From G965225705 sp965225705 (GTDB lineage Bacteria > Pseudomonadota > Alphaproteobacteria > Caulobacterales > Maricaulaceae), in contig OZ245325.1 of assembly GCA_965225705.1 (NCBI GenBank), forward strand, positions 744,001 to 808,000: a stretch of 64,000 nucleotides of DNA. The letters are read 5' to 3'. The notes under the pieces were generated by a model that ran no database searches, was not told where the DNA came from, and worked only from the letters and a program-made list of their open reading frames with translations. Below, in pieces: positions 1 through 8,108 of this stretch (positions are counted from its first letter, which is position 1; each line of letters starts with the position of its first letter). A program made the translations under genes and the position numbers.

Positions 1-162
1 GCATTGACAGGTGATCCAAACTCAAAAATTTTTTCTTATCAGTTTTCAGTCTATAATTTCCTGACTTCCACCCAGTATAGAGCTGTTTTGAGGTGGTGTC
101 TATGAGCTTAACACTCTCTTTAAGATTTTGTAGATATTTCTTTTGCTGAGAAGGTGAGCGGT

Positions 163-705
163 CTATTCTTGCCCAGCCCTGATAACACCACAGGCAATGC
201 GTGCACCGGATCCACCAATAGGCTGCGTTTTATGATCGTCTTCCTTGATATGAATCATCAGGACAGAGCCGTCCTCATCTAACAGGGCCGGCTTACCGCC
301 ACGTCCCTTCACAGAGACCAGATCTGTGTAAAGCTCAACATGTGCCGACCCGTCTTCAGCAACAATCAAATTCGGCAGGTTCCCTTCATGGGGCCCTTCG
401 GGGTGTAAATATCCATGAGGTTTTCCTGTTGGCATAATATGGCCCTTTGCCATTTTAAACTGATCATGATCCTCACACGTTCCCACGGCATGAAAATGCA
501 TGCCGTGTTTTCCCGGAGGTAAGCCTTTCAACCTGATCTCCATAAGGACACCTTCTGTCCCCTGGGTATAATGTGCCCTGCCAATTTCTTTGCCCTGATT
601 ATTGATGATGCTGCTATATGCTTTTTCTTCGGTCTCAGAACTGGCATAAGCAATGTGCAGAGAGGCAAGGATGGTGCATACCACCGTCAGGATTTGTTTT
701 TTCAT
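163..705 (-). CDS. sodC: Periplasmic Cu/Zn superoxide dismutase
   Basis: Converts superoxide to peroxide and oxygen in the periplasm. From the chosen Met the protein is 180 aa with a signal peptide (about residues 1-22). The copper-ligand motif HGMHFHAVGTCE is at about 68-78, a later His is in MIHIKEDD (about 152), and the C-terminal signature GGSGARIACGV is at about 165-174; Cys77 and Cys172 should form the family disulfide. The zinc-binding loop is unusual: where the family has an Asp after the last zinc His, this protein reads HEGNLPN, an Asn. I chose the Met at 705 because the five-codon extension to 720 would put MSEYI before the basic n-region. It is the last gene of an ahpC-led minus-strand cluster but lies 225 bp below ahpD, so it may have its own promoter. 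Confidence 0.93.
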   Translation of the reverse strand: MKKQILTVVCTILASLHIAYASSETEEKAYSSIINNQGKEIGRAHYTQGTEGVLMEIRLKGLPPGKHGMHFHAVGTCEDHDQFKMAKGHIMPTGKPHGYLHPEGPHEGNLPNLIVAEDGSAHVELYTDLVSVKGRGGKPALLDEDGSVLMIHIKEDDHKTQPIGGSGARIACGVIRAGQE

Positions 706-930
706 GATATACTCACTCATGTTATGGATGAAGTGCTGTGATCATCTTTGCCACAGCGCTCTCCCAGCTTATCCTTTCTTTGTTTTGAGATCAAAGCGAT
801 CATGTGGACCAGATCATTTTTGTGGAATCTGCTGCAGGTGCTGGCTATCATGCAAGGAATATCAACATGATGCCAGCAGAGGCAGGTTTCATAAACAGGG
901 TGTGTCCTGTCATGATTGTGACTTTACAGG

Positions 931-1494
931 TTAAGCTGCACTGGCGGCCAGCTGAGATGGGCTCATAGACTCTATAAGCAAGGCCTGAGCCGCAGCATTT
1001 AAGACGGAGGCAATACGAACAGAAGATTGCACACCCTGTTTGGAGATGCCTCCTTTGGTAACTTCCTGAATATGGGCATCAAGACACATGCCACACCCAT
1101 TGATGGCAGAGACGGCAAGGCTCATCAGCTCAAAATCTGTCTTATCAATACCGGGATTGCCAATCACATTCATACGCAGGCCGGCCGGCATTGTCCCATA
1201 CTCCTTATCACTGGAAAGATGGACAAAACGGTAATACACATTGTTCATGCCCATAATAGTTGCTGCAGCTTTGGCAGCATTGATCTCTGCATCAGATAAT
1301 GTCCCGGCGACCTCGCCGCTCACCGCAGCAATGACATCGGCCTGTCTGGTTGCATAAGCCGAGGCCAGCGCGATACCATAAGCCTGATTGTGTGTAAGGC
1401 CCTCGACCTCTTCACCACTGACAAGTCTGCCAAGATTGAGTTTTGTATCTTTTGCATAGTCTGGAAGTTGATTGCGCAGGGTTTGAACAGACAT
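931..1494 (-). CDS. ahpD: Alkyl hydroperoxidase AhpD
   Basis: AhpD reduces AhpC and has weak hydroperoxidase activity of its own through a thioredoxin-like CxxC site. The 187-aa protein has the active-site motif CGMCLDAH, with Cys134, Cys137 and His141. Glu122 lies twelve residues before the first Cys, the spacing of the proton-relay set in the characterised mycobacterial enzyme. A purine-rich SD (ggagaaaa) precedes the ATG. It lies 79 bp downstream of the DUF2061 gene in the ahpC cluster. Genomes with this AhpC/AhpD pair often lack AhpF, and none is seen here. Confidence 0.95.
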   Translation of the reverse strand: MSVQTLRNQLPDYAKDTKLNLGRLVSGEEVEGLTHNQAYGIALASAYATRQADVIAAVSGEVAGTLSDAEINAAKAAATIMGMNNVYYRFVHLSSDKEYGTMPAGLRMNVIGNPGIDKTDFELMSLAVSAINGCGMCLDAHIQEVTKGGISKQGVQSSVRIASVLNAAAQALLIESMSPSQLAASAA

Positions 1495-1573
1495 AATTTT
1501 TCTCCTTTAATGTGATTTGTTTTTAGGTTAACGCATTCATATCCCGTAAGGGACATCTGGGGGCAGATGTGGC

Positions 1574-1819
1574 TTACCCTCCTTCCGGGCTGTATCCGTG
1601 ATGTGCCCGGTGGGGGAGAAGGCAGACCGGTTTATGTCCCTGTTGCCTGTCACGTCCCCAGAGATAATCATGGAGGGCAAATACACCTGTTTGTACAATC
1701 GGTTCGATAAGTCCCAGTCCTAAGGCCATGGTCAGATTGCCAGTGATGGCGTAGGCAACAGCTGTCGCAACAGCTATGTGTGTGATGCCATAAGATATGG
1801 TTTTTAGAACAAGGCGCAT
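1574..1819 (-). CDS. DUF2061 family small membrane protein
   Basis: An 81-aa protein with two hydrophobic segments (about residues 8-27 and 29-48) joined by a short loop. The pattern KTISYGITHIAVATAVAYAITG, then GLIEPIVQTGVFALHDYLWGR, matches the DUF2061 family, whose biochemical role is not known to me. The start is supported by a strong SD, aggaggg, seven bases before the ATG. It begins 15 bp after the ahpC stop codon and precedes ahpD, so it is almost certainly co-transcribed with the peroxide-defence genes. The C-terminal tail (HKPVCLLPHRAHHGYSPEGG) is His- and Pro-rich and seems longer than in typical members. Confidence 0.8.
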   Translation of the reverse strand: MRLVLKTISYGITHIAVATAVAYAITGNLTMALGLGLIEPIVQTGVFALHDYLWGRDRQQGHKPVCLLPHRAHHGYSPEGG

Positions 1820-1834
1820 ATCACCCTCCTACCT

Positions 1835-2416
1835 TTATGAGGCCACTGTAGCTGTAGCTTCTTTGAGATCGATCACATTGTCGCCCTTATTCCAGTTGCA
1901 GGGGCACAGTTCATCTGTTTGCAGGGCATCCAGCACACGAAGCACTTCTTTAGGATTGCGTCCGACATTGAGGTCTGTGATCATGCTGAAGCGAATAATG
2001 CCATCAGGATCGACGATGAAAACAGCACGTTGGGCAACTCCTTCATTGGGGTCTATAATACCCAGTGCTCCCGCCAGTTCGCGTTTGACATCTGCAAGCA
2101 TGGGAATAGAAAGATCGCGCAGCTCTTTTTGGTGTTTACGCCATGCCCAGTGTGTGAATTCTGAATCGGTCGAGGCCGTCAACAGGACGGTATCACGGTC
2201 TTCAAACTCTTCCCTGAGCTCTGCAAAGGCTGCAATCTCTGTGGGGCATACAAATGTGAAGTCTTTTGGATAAAAGAAAATGGTGAGCCATTTTCCTTTG
2301 TGCAGGTCGTTGGTGGCGTCAATGAAGACATTTTCAAGGGTGATGTCATCAAATTTTTTGCCATCTACTGCTTTGAGGTTAAAGTCAGGGAATTTTTGTC
2401 CTACACCAATGGTCAT
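1835..2416 (-). CDS. ahpC: Peroxiredoxin AhpC
   Basis: Thiol peroxidase that reduces H2O2, organic peroxides and peroxynitrite in the cytoplasm. The 193-aa protein has the peroxidatic motif FTFVCPTE (Cys57) and a C-terminal DELCPCNW motif with the resolving cysteine(s). The CxC-type C-terminus and the ahpD neighbour mark the AhpD-dependent subgroup rather than the AhpF-dependent one. SD aaggagaa precedes the ATG. The gene is the first of the minus-strand ahpC-DUF2061-ahpD cluster and is transcribed away from oxyR across a 381-bp intergenic region carrying a candidate OxyR site, so peroxide induction is expected. Confidence 0.96.
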   Translation of the reverse strand: MTIGVGQKFPDFNLKAVDGKKFDDITLENVFIDATNDLHKGKWLTIFFYPKDFTFVCPTEIAAFAELREEFEDRDTVLLTASTDSEFTHWAWRKHQKELRDLSIPMLADVKRELAGALGIIDPNEGVAQRAVFIVDPDGIIRFSMITDLNVGRNPKEVLRVLDALQTDELCPCNWNKGDNVIDLKEATATVAS

Positions 2417-2797
2417 GATAGCTTCTCCTTTTATGTTGATATATGAGTGTGTCTACGTCTTACGTGGGGCGTCCTCAGGACATGGCATGATGAGTCTTCG
2501 CTCTGATCTGCACATGCTGCATAGCGATTCTGTTGCTGGTTTGAGCACATGTATGAAGTTTCTCATAGCGCCCGGCCTTACTGTGCATGATGGCTATGGT
2601 TCCGTATGTGGGCATGGCCGTCTTCTTATCTGAGTTAAAATTATTATAAGCCACACGATCAGCCTGAGAAATAAGAAACTTATCTTCAGGCTGGTTGTGA
2701 CGTTCTGAAACAGGGTGTACATGTTTTTGTTTGATGTGTACAATCGTTTGTTTCTATGATAACAATAGTTTTTAACGAATGTTATCCGGAGGGGCTG
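2417..2797. promoter_or_regulatory. ahpC-oxyR divergent promoter region
   Basis: A 381-bp gap between the ahpC and oxyR starts. It contains the OxyR-like tetramer array listed separately and the oxyR SD (ggagggg, 2788-2794). Nothing else in it looks coding; short reading frames here lack an SD. Confidence 0.6.
2743..2779. promoter_or_regulatory. Candidate OxyR operator
   Basis: Four tetramers spaced by exactly seven bases read ATCG-N7-CTAT-N7-ATAG-N7-CGAA. The known OxyR consensus is ATAG-N7-CTAT-N7-ATAG-N7-CTAT. The two inner tetramers (2754-2757 and 2765-2768) are perfect and 13 of 16 positions match overall. The site ends 18 bp before the oxyR ATG, where OxyR could repress its own gene while activating ahpC. 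The match is seen in the sequence; binding is inferred. Confidence 0.6.
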
Positions 2798-3661
2798 ATG
2801 AATATTAGAGATTTGAGGTATTTTCTGGCGGTTGCAGACCTGGAACATTTTCGGCTGGCTGCTGAGAAGTGTCATGTTAGTCAGCCAACATTAAGTGGTC
2901 AGATCAAAAAAATGGAACAGTCTCTGGGCGTTTTATTATTTGAGCGCACCAATCGCCGTGTGATGCTGACTGAAGCTGGTAGCCACATTGCCACATATGC
3001 ACGGCGTGTTTTGCAGGAGGTGGAGGCAATACAGGAAGTTGCTGAGAGTTTTCGTGATCCTCTGGCCGGTAAATTTCGTTTGGGAGCATTTCCAACATTA
3101 TCAACTTATGTGTTCCCAAAAATTGTCCCCGGGGTGAGGGAGGTTATGCCGGATTTAAGGCTCATACTGATTGAAGAGAAAACTGATAGTCTGCTTGAAA
3201 AACTTAAACATGGTGACCTTGACGCAGCCCTTCTGGCCCTTCCTGTCCATGATGATTTTCTTGTAAGCCATAAATTATTTGATGATGATTTTTACCTTGC
3301 AGTGCATCCGGATCACGAACTTACAAAATATGATCGTGTGGATCAGAAGCTTCTTAAAAACCACCGTTTGCTGTTGCTGGAAGAGGGGCATTGTCTACGC
3401 GATCAATCCCTTGAGGTGTGTCAGCTACACGGTATTGCAGAAGAGCAGGATTTTAAAGCGACCGGTTTGGAGACTCTGAGGCAAATGGTCAAAGCCGGCA
3501 CCGGCATTACTTTTATGCCAAAAATAGCGATGCAGGAAAAAGAGACGGGGATTCGCTATCTTCCCTTTAAGCCCCCGGCGCCCAGTCGCACCATTGGACT
3601 GGTGTGGCGTAAAACAACCTTCAGGCAGCAGGCTATGAACCAGTTAATAGGCTTATTTTAG
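2798..3661 (+). CDS. oxyR: Hydrogen-peroxide sensor/regulator OxyR (LysR family)
   Basis: LysR-type regulator that senses H2O2 through a disulfide and controls peroxide-defence genes. The 287-aa protein starts MNIRDLRYFLAVA, a standard LysR winged helix (about 1-60), followed by a substrate-binding-like effector domain. The redox pair is in GHCLRDQSLEVC, at Cys199 and Cys208, the same numbers as the characterised E. coli sensor cysteines. The segment ATGLETLRQMVKAGTGITFMP is also typical. I chose this ATG over one 42 bp upstream because it has an ideal SD and gives the family N-terminus. It is divergent from ahpC and followed by katG on the same strand. Confidence 0.96.
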   Translation: MNIRDLRYFLAVADLEHFRLAAEKCHVSQPTLSGQIKKMEQSLGVLLFERTNRRVMLTEAGSHIATYARRVLQEVEAIQEVAESFRDPLAGKFRLGAFPTLSTYVFPKIVPGVREVMPDLRLILIEEKTDSLLEKLKHGDLDAALLALPVHDDFLVSHKLFDDDFYLAVHPDHELTKYDRVDQKLLKNHRLLLLEEGHCLRDQSLEVCQLHGIAEEQDFKATGLETLRQMVKAGTGITFMPKIAMQEKETGIRYLPFKPPAPSRTIGLVWRKTTFRQQAMNQLIGLF

Positions 3662-3817
3662 AGTCTAATAATAGGTAAAATAAAATAATTTTAAGAAATT
3701 AATAGACAAAACAACTTCTTTGGTCTATATCTGAATATATAGATAGCCGGGTGATATGCGATAAGACCTTCCAGGGTTGAGAGTTCTTATCCTGACGCCC
3801 CCATAAAAAGGAGTTCT

Positions 3818-6010
3818 ATGATGAGTTCATGTCCATTTTCTGGCTCCCACGCTCAACACGCTGCCGGTGGGGGGAGGCGCAATAGAGACTGGTGGCCACA
3901 AATGCTCAATCTTGGTGTGTTGCGTCAACATTCTTCACGCTCCAGCCCCATGAGTCATGATTTTAAGTATGCTGAGGCGTTTGCCTCGCTTGATCTGGAG
4001 GCACTTAAAAAAGACCTGCGTGACCTCATGACAGACAGTCAGGACTGGTGGCCTGCGGATTATGGACATTATGGGCCATTTTTTATCCGTATGGCATGGC
4101 ATGTGGCAGGAACATACAGAACAGGTGACGGACGTGCCGGAAGTTCTCAGGGGCTTCAGCGTTTTGCCCCAACCAACAGCTGGCCGGATAATGCTAACCT
4201 CGATAAAGCGCGCCGTTTGCTGTGGCCCCTTAAACAAAAATACGGACGCAGAATTTCCTGGGCTGATTTGTTTATTCTCTGCGGAAATATGGCCCATGAA
4301 TCCATGGGCTTTAAAACTTTTGGTTTTGGTGGTGGACGTGAAGATATTTGGGAAGCTGCTGAAGATATCTACTGGGGGGAAGAGGCTGAATGGATGGGCA
4401 ATGATTCACGCTATTCAGGACCACGTGAAGAACGGGATGCAGAAGCTTTGGAACGCCCACTTGCAGCGGTGCATATGGGGTTGATTTATGTCAATCCGGA
4501 AGGCCCGAATGCTCACCCTGATCCTCTGGAGTCTGCCAGAGATATTCGTGTGTCCTTTGGGCGAATGGCGATGAATGATGAGGAGACGGTAGCCCTGATT
4601 GCCGGTGGTCATACTTTTGGGAAATGCCATGGTACGGCACCGGCCAGTCATTTAAGTGCAGAGCCAAACGCAGCGCAGATTGAAGAACAGGGCTTTGGCT
4701 GGAAGAATACGTATAAAACTGGCAAAGGTACAGACACGATCACCAGTGGTCTGGAAGGTGCCTGGACACCAAACCCTATCAAATGGGATAGCGGTTATTT
4801 TGATATGCTGTTTAAGTATACCTGGGAGAAAAAGAAATCTCCTGCCGGGGCGTGGCAATGGTATCCGGTGGAGGTCAGAGATGAAGATTTGGCGCCGGAA
4901 GTCGATGGATCGGGAAAAAAAGTGCCGACCATGATGGCGACCACCGATATTGCCCTCATCACAGATCCTGAATATTTAAAAATTTCTAAGAAATTCCATG
5001 AGGATCATGCTTATTTTGCAGATGTTTATGCGCGTGCCTGGTACAAGCTTACCCACCGTGATATGGGGCCCATTTCGCGGTATCTGGGTACAGATGTTCC
5101 GGACGAGGTTCTGATCTGGCAGGATCCGCTCCCTGAGCGTGAGGGCTATCTGATCGGTGAGGCTGATATTGCATCACTTAAGGAGAAAATTCTTGCATCT
5201 GGTTTATCGGTCGGGGAACTGGTGAACACAGCCTGGGCTTCTGCGTCTACCTATCGTGATTCAGATCGTCGTGGTGGTGCGAATGGTGCGCGCCTTCGTC
5301 TGGCTCCACAAAAAGACTGGGAAGCAAATGATCCTGAACAACTTGCGAAGGTTCTGGCCGTGTATGAAGTTATTCAAGCTGGTTTCGCAAAGCCTGTTTC
5401 TCTGGCTGATCTCATCATACTGGGCGGGAGTGCTGCTCTTGAAAAAGCAGCAAAAGCAGCTGGATATAGCATACATGTTCCCTTCACACCCGGCCGTGTT
5501 GATGCGGGTGACGAGCACACAGATGCTGAATCTTTCGCACCCCTTGAACCAGAAACCGATGGGTTCCGCAATTATATGAAGACGCTTTATACCGTCTCAG
5601 CCGAATCTTTGCTTGTTGATAAAGCACAGTTGCTCACACTTACACCGCCGGAAATGACCGTACTGATTGGTGGCATGCGTGTTCTGGGTGCAAACCATAA
5701 AGGTTCAAAACATGGTGTTTTCACAGATCGTGAGGGGCAGCTGACCAATGATTTTTTTGTCAATTTGCTGGACATGGGAACTGTGTGGGAACCGATCGAT
5801 GACAAAGTTCAGATATTTGAAGGACGTGATCGTAAGACAGGTGAGGTTAAATATAGTGCAACACGTGTTGATTTGATTTTTGGTCACCATCATGAACTGC
5901 GTGCCCTGGCAGAGGCTTATGCATCGGATGATGCCAGAGAGAAGTTTGTGCATGATTTTGTTGCTGCATGGGTGAAAGTTATGGAGCTGGATCGTTTTGA
6001 TCTGAAATAA
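3818..6010 (+). CDS. katG: Catalase-peroxidase KatG
   Basis: Bifunctional heme enzyme that dismutates H2O2 and oxidises other donors. The 730-aa protein has the usual two-domain layout. The N-terminal active half has the distal motif RMAWH (Arg91, Trp94, His95), the Tyr of GLIYVNPEG and the Met of FGRMAMNDEET, which with Trp94 form the Met-Tyr-Trp adduct of the family, and the proximal-His motif AGGHTFGKCHG. The C-terminal half (from about residue 420) is the degenerate non-heme copy. SD aaaaggag precedes two adjacent ATG codons (3818 and 3821); I took the first. The 156-bp leader after oxyR is AT-rich with several ATAG/CTAT words, but I saw no properly spaced OxyR array in it. A ferrochelatase gene converges on it. 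Confidence 0.97.
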   Translation: MMSSCPFSGSHAQHAAGGGRRNRDWWPQMLNLGVLRQHSSRSSPMSHDFKYAEAFASLDLEALKKDLRDLMTDSQDWWPADYGHYGPFFIRMAWHVAGTYRTGDGRAGSSQGLQRFAPTNSWPDNANLDKARRLLWPLKQKYGRRISWADLFILCGNMAHESMGFKTFGFGGGREDIWEAAEDIYWGEEAEWMGNDSRYSGPREERDAEALERPLAAVHMGLIYVNPEGPNAHPDPLESARDIRVSFGRMAMNDEETVALIAGGHTFGKCHGTAPASHLSAEPNAAQIEEQGFGWKNTYKTGKGTDTITSGLEGAWTPNPIKWDSGYFDMLFKYTWEKKKSPAGAWQWYPVEVRDEDLAPEVDGSGKKVPTMMATTDIALITDPEYLKISKKFHEDHAYFADVYARAWYKLTHRDMGPISRYLGTDVPDEVLIWQDPLPEREGYLIGEADIASLKEKILASGLSVGELVNTAWASASTYRDSDRRGGANGARLRLAPQKDWEANDPEQLAKVLAVYEVIQAGFAKPVSLADLIILGGSAALEKAAKAAGYSIHVPFTPGRVDAGDEHTDAESFAPLEPETDGFRNYMKTLYTVSAESLLVDKAQLLTLTPPEMTVLIGGMRVLGANHKGSKHGVFTDREGQLTNDFFVNLLDMGTVWEPIDDKVQIFEGRDRKTGEVKYSATRVDLIFGHHHELRALAEAYASDDAREKFVHDFVAAWVKVMELDRFDLK

Positions 6011-6175
6011 ATGGTCCGCATGGGGCATTTTTTCAGGAAAAAACTTCCCCCGAAAAGAGGTATGGTATGCGTTCCCTGATGGCCATGTCCCTGTTTATAT
6101 GTGCCAGACAGGCTGCAACAGAAAAGACAGAGACGAACATAGAGAAACAATGCGGCCCTGGCTCTTTTCTAAATG

Positions 6176-7189
6176 TTACACCCAGCCTTTCAGCTCATTT
6201 TCAATATAGCCACGCAGCAGTGTGATATGTGCCTCGCTATCATTAAGGCAGGGGATATAAGTATACTCCTTTCCTCCTGCTTTCAGGAAGGTGTTTTTGG
6301 CTTCCATGGCAATTTCTTCCAGGGTCTCAAGACATTCGCATACAAAGGCCGGAGAGAGAATGGCCACGCTTTTGGTGCCATTTTTTGCAAGCTTTTCCAG
6401 GGTTTTATCTGTATAGGGTTGCAGCCATTTTTCAGGTCCAAAACGTGACTGGAATGTGGTGAGCCATCTCTTTTCTGGCCAGCCAAGATTCTCACGCACC
6501 AGCCTTGAGGTTTTGAGGCAATAGCAGTGATAGGGATCCCCTTGTGTTAAATAGCGTTGTGGCAGGCCATGAAACGAGGTTAAAATCACCTCCGGTTCAT
6601 GCCCGAATTCATCAAGCTTTGCCCGGACGGACTGGGCCAGAACCTCAATATAATGTGGATCATCATGCCAGGCAGGGGCTGTACGAATAGCCGGCTGACA
6701 TGGCACGGTTTTAAGATATTCAAAGGCTTTTTCATAAGCCGTTGCTGTGGTTGTTGCGCTGTATTGCGGATAAAGTGCAAAGAGCAAAATTTTTGTACAT
6801 CCCTGCGCCATCAGTGAGCTGAGCCCTGCGGAGGTTGAAGGGTTGCCATAGCGCATACCAAATTCCACCACGACTTCACTTTCCCTAAACTGGTCCGCCA
6901 GTTTCTGAGCGATTGAGCGCGTATATACCAGTAAAGGGGATTCATTGGTCTTTTTGTCCCAAATGGACTGATAGGCTTTACCACTACGAAATGGCCGGGA
7001 GGTTAAAATAACCCCCTGAAGCAGGGGTTGCCAAAACCAGCGAGGATAATCAATCACCCGCCTGTCGCTTAAAAATTCAGACAAATAGCGCCGGACAGAA
7101 AAATAATCCGTTGCATCCGGTGTTCCTAAATTCAGCAATAAAATACCGGTCTTTTGAGGTTTTATGTCCGGGTGATTTTCTGGTCTCAT
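6176..7189 (-). CDS. hemH: Ferrochelatase
   Basis: Inserts Fe2+ into protoporphyrin IX, the last step of heme synthesis. The 337-aa protein has GILLLNLGTPD at the N-terminus, LYPQYSATTT in the middle, the catalytic-His motif LTSFHGLPQRY, and SRFGPEKWLQPYTD, all standard for the family. Cysteines in DPYHCYC, and FVCECLE further on, resemble positions that hold an iron-sulfur cluster in some alphaproteobacterial ferrochelatases; that role is inferred. It converges on katG, a heme enzyme, with 165 bp between the stop codons. The SD before the ATG is weak. Confidence 0.96.
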   Translation of the reverse strand: MRPENHPDIKPQKTGILLLNLGTPDATDYFSVRRYLSEFLSDRRVIDYPRWFWQPLLQGVILTSRPFRSGKAYQSIWDKKTNESPLLVYTRSIAQKLADQFRESEVVVEFGMRYGNPSTSAGLSSLMAQGCTKILLFALYPQYSATTTATAYEKAFEYLKTVPCQPAIRTAPAWHDDPHYIEVLAQSVRAKLDEFGHEPEVILTSFHGLPQRYLTQGDPYHCYCLKTSRLVRENLGWPEKRWLTTFQSRFGPEKWLQPYTDKTLEKLAKNGTKSVAILSPAFVCECLETLEEIAMEAKNTFLKAGGKEYTYIPCLNDSEAHITLLRGYIENELKGWV

Positions 7190-7544
7190 CCTATATGCCC
7201 GCTGTGTTTTGATTGTGACGTATAACAGACTGAGTGCTCAGACAAAAATGCATGGCGATATAAAGTATAGTGTGCCCTTTATCAGAACAAAAGCCTATTC
7301 TAACCGTGGGTGCGTATAAAGGACATGCCCCTGAACTCCTTAAGAGGTAAATCCCTGTATGCCTTGCTGCATGCAATAAAATGTGAGAATGGTCATATGT
7401 CCCACGCCCTCTTTTTTCGTAGGACATACATATCTTTAAGTCTTTTATATAAAAAGATTTTTGTGCATTTCATGGTGCAGTTAGCTGGAACAAACCAGAA
7501 CTAAATTTTATTAATATTAGCGTCTCTTTGTGTTATAATAACTC
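7190..7544. other. Intergenic region upstream of hemH
   Basis: A 355-bp stretch without a convincing gene. The reading frames in it have no SD and no family-like features. The right end holds a TATAAT-like hexamer at 7534-7539 just before the small ORF at 7545. Confidence 0.4.
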
Positions 7545-7706
7545 ATGTCAATATCAGATCAATTGGTCGAAGAAGCACTACACCTGCAAGCTATGGAAGA
7601 TAATCCATTGGATAGCGCCGATTTGGCAATTTTCAATATGTTTGAGCTGGAGAATCATACTCCTGAAGAACGACGCGCTTACATCATGTCAGAAGCGAAG
7701 AAGTGA
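7545..7706 (+). CDS. Small acidic protein, possibly antitoxin-like
   Basis: A 53-aa ORF, MSISDQLVEEAL at the start and TPEERRAYIMSEAKK at the end. It is acidic and probably helical. The layout (short helix, then a DNPLDSADLAIFNMFELE segment, then a basic tail) resembles small plasmid- or island-borne antitoxin-like proteins, but I cannot name a family. No SD precedes the ATG. A perfect TATAAT lies only five bases upstream, so the message could be leaderless. There is no toxin-like ORF immediately downstream. It sits in the accessory patch between hemH and tRNA-Leu. Confidence 0.4.
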   Translation: MSISDQLVEEALHLQAMEDNPLDSADLAIFNMFELENHTPEERRAYIMSEAKK

Positions 7707-8108
7707 TCTCAGTAAATTTGGAATAAAATAAGGTTGCCTGCCCTTTGGCGAAAACGGAGTTGGGAGGGGAAAAGAAACATCGCTTCCGTGGTGCGGGCCA
7801 GTGATTTTCGATCGCCACTCGGTCAGGTGCTGTTTTTCTTTTGGGGAGAGAAGAGGCAGAGCCTTTCGGCTTACCCACTTAAAGCATGGGGATACAACGG
7901 GGGCCTCGCCCCCTTGTCAAGTAGGTGGGGTGTGCCCCCACACATCTTGCCTTTTATAAGAGCCTCTAATTTTTTGTGATCGTATCTCAATCCTATTCTA
8001 CAGGTAGATTGCGTAATAGTATAGCACGCCACCTGTAAACGGTTTATACATTAAAAAAGGAAAATTCGCGGTATTAACGAACACCCATAGTCTGGGTATA
8101 TAAGACTA
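7707..8108. other. Intergenic accessory DNA with GC-rich hairpins
   Basis: About 400 bp with no convincing gene between the small ORF and the HEPN-like gene. The middle is GC-rich with two hairpins and an oriT-like motif (separate entry). The right end is AT-rich and holds what should be the terminator region of the minus-strand gene. Confidence 0.4.
7899..7950 (+). other. oriT-like hairpins with a nic-like motif
   Basis: GGGGG-cctcg-CCCCC (7899-7913) is followed by a second inverted repeat TGGGG-tgtg-CCCCCA (7926-7940) and then CATCTTGC (7943-7950). An inverted repeat a few bases upstream of a YATCYTGY-like octamer is the plan of IncP-type transfer origins. No relaxase gene is present, so at best this is a relic of a mobilisable plasmid. 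The motif is seen; the function is a guess. Confidence 0.25.

Noticed and set aside
1797..2273. 158-codon plus-strand frame opposite ahpC
   Set aside because: Wholly antisense to a well-supported peroxiredoxin gene; Ser/Arg-rich shadow composition and no SD.
3662..3817. OxyR operator before katG
   Set aside because: ATAG and CTAT words occur but not in the seven-base phase needed.
7734..7979. 81-codon frame between the small ORF and the HEPN gene
   Set aside because: Runs through GC-rich hairpins, no SD, non-protein-like composition.
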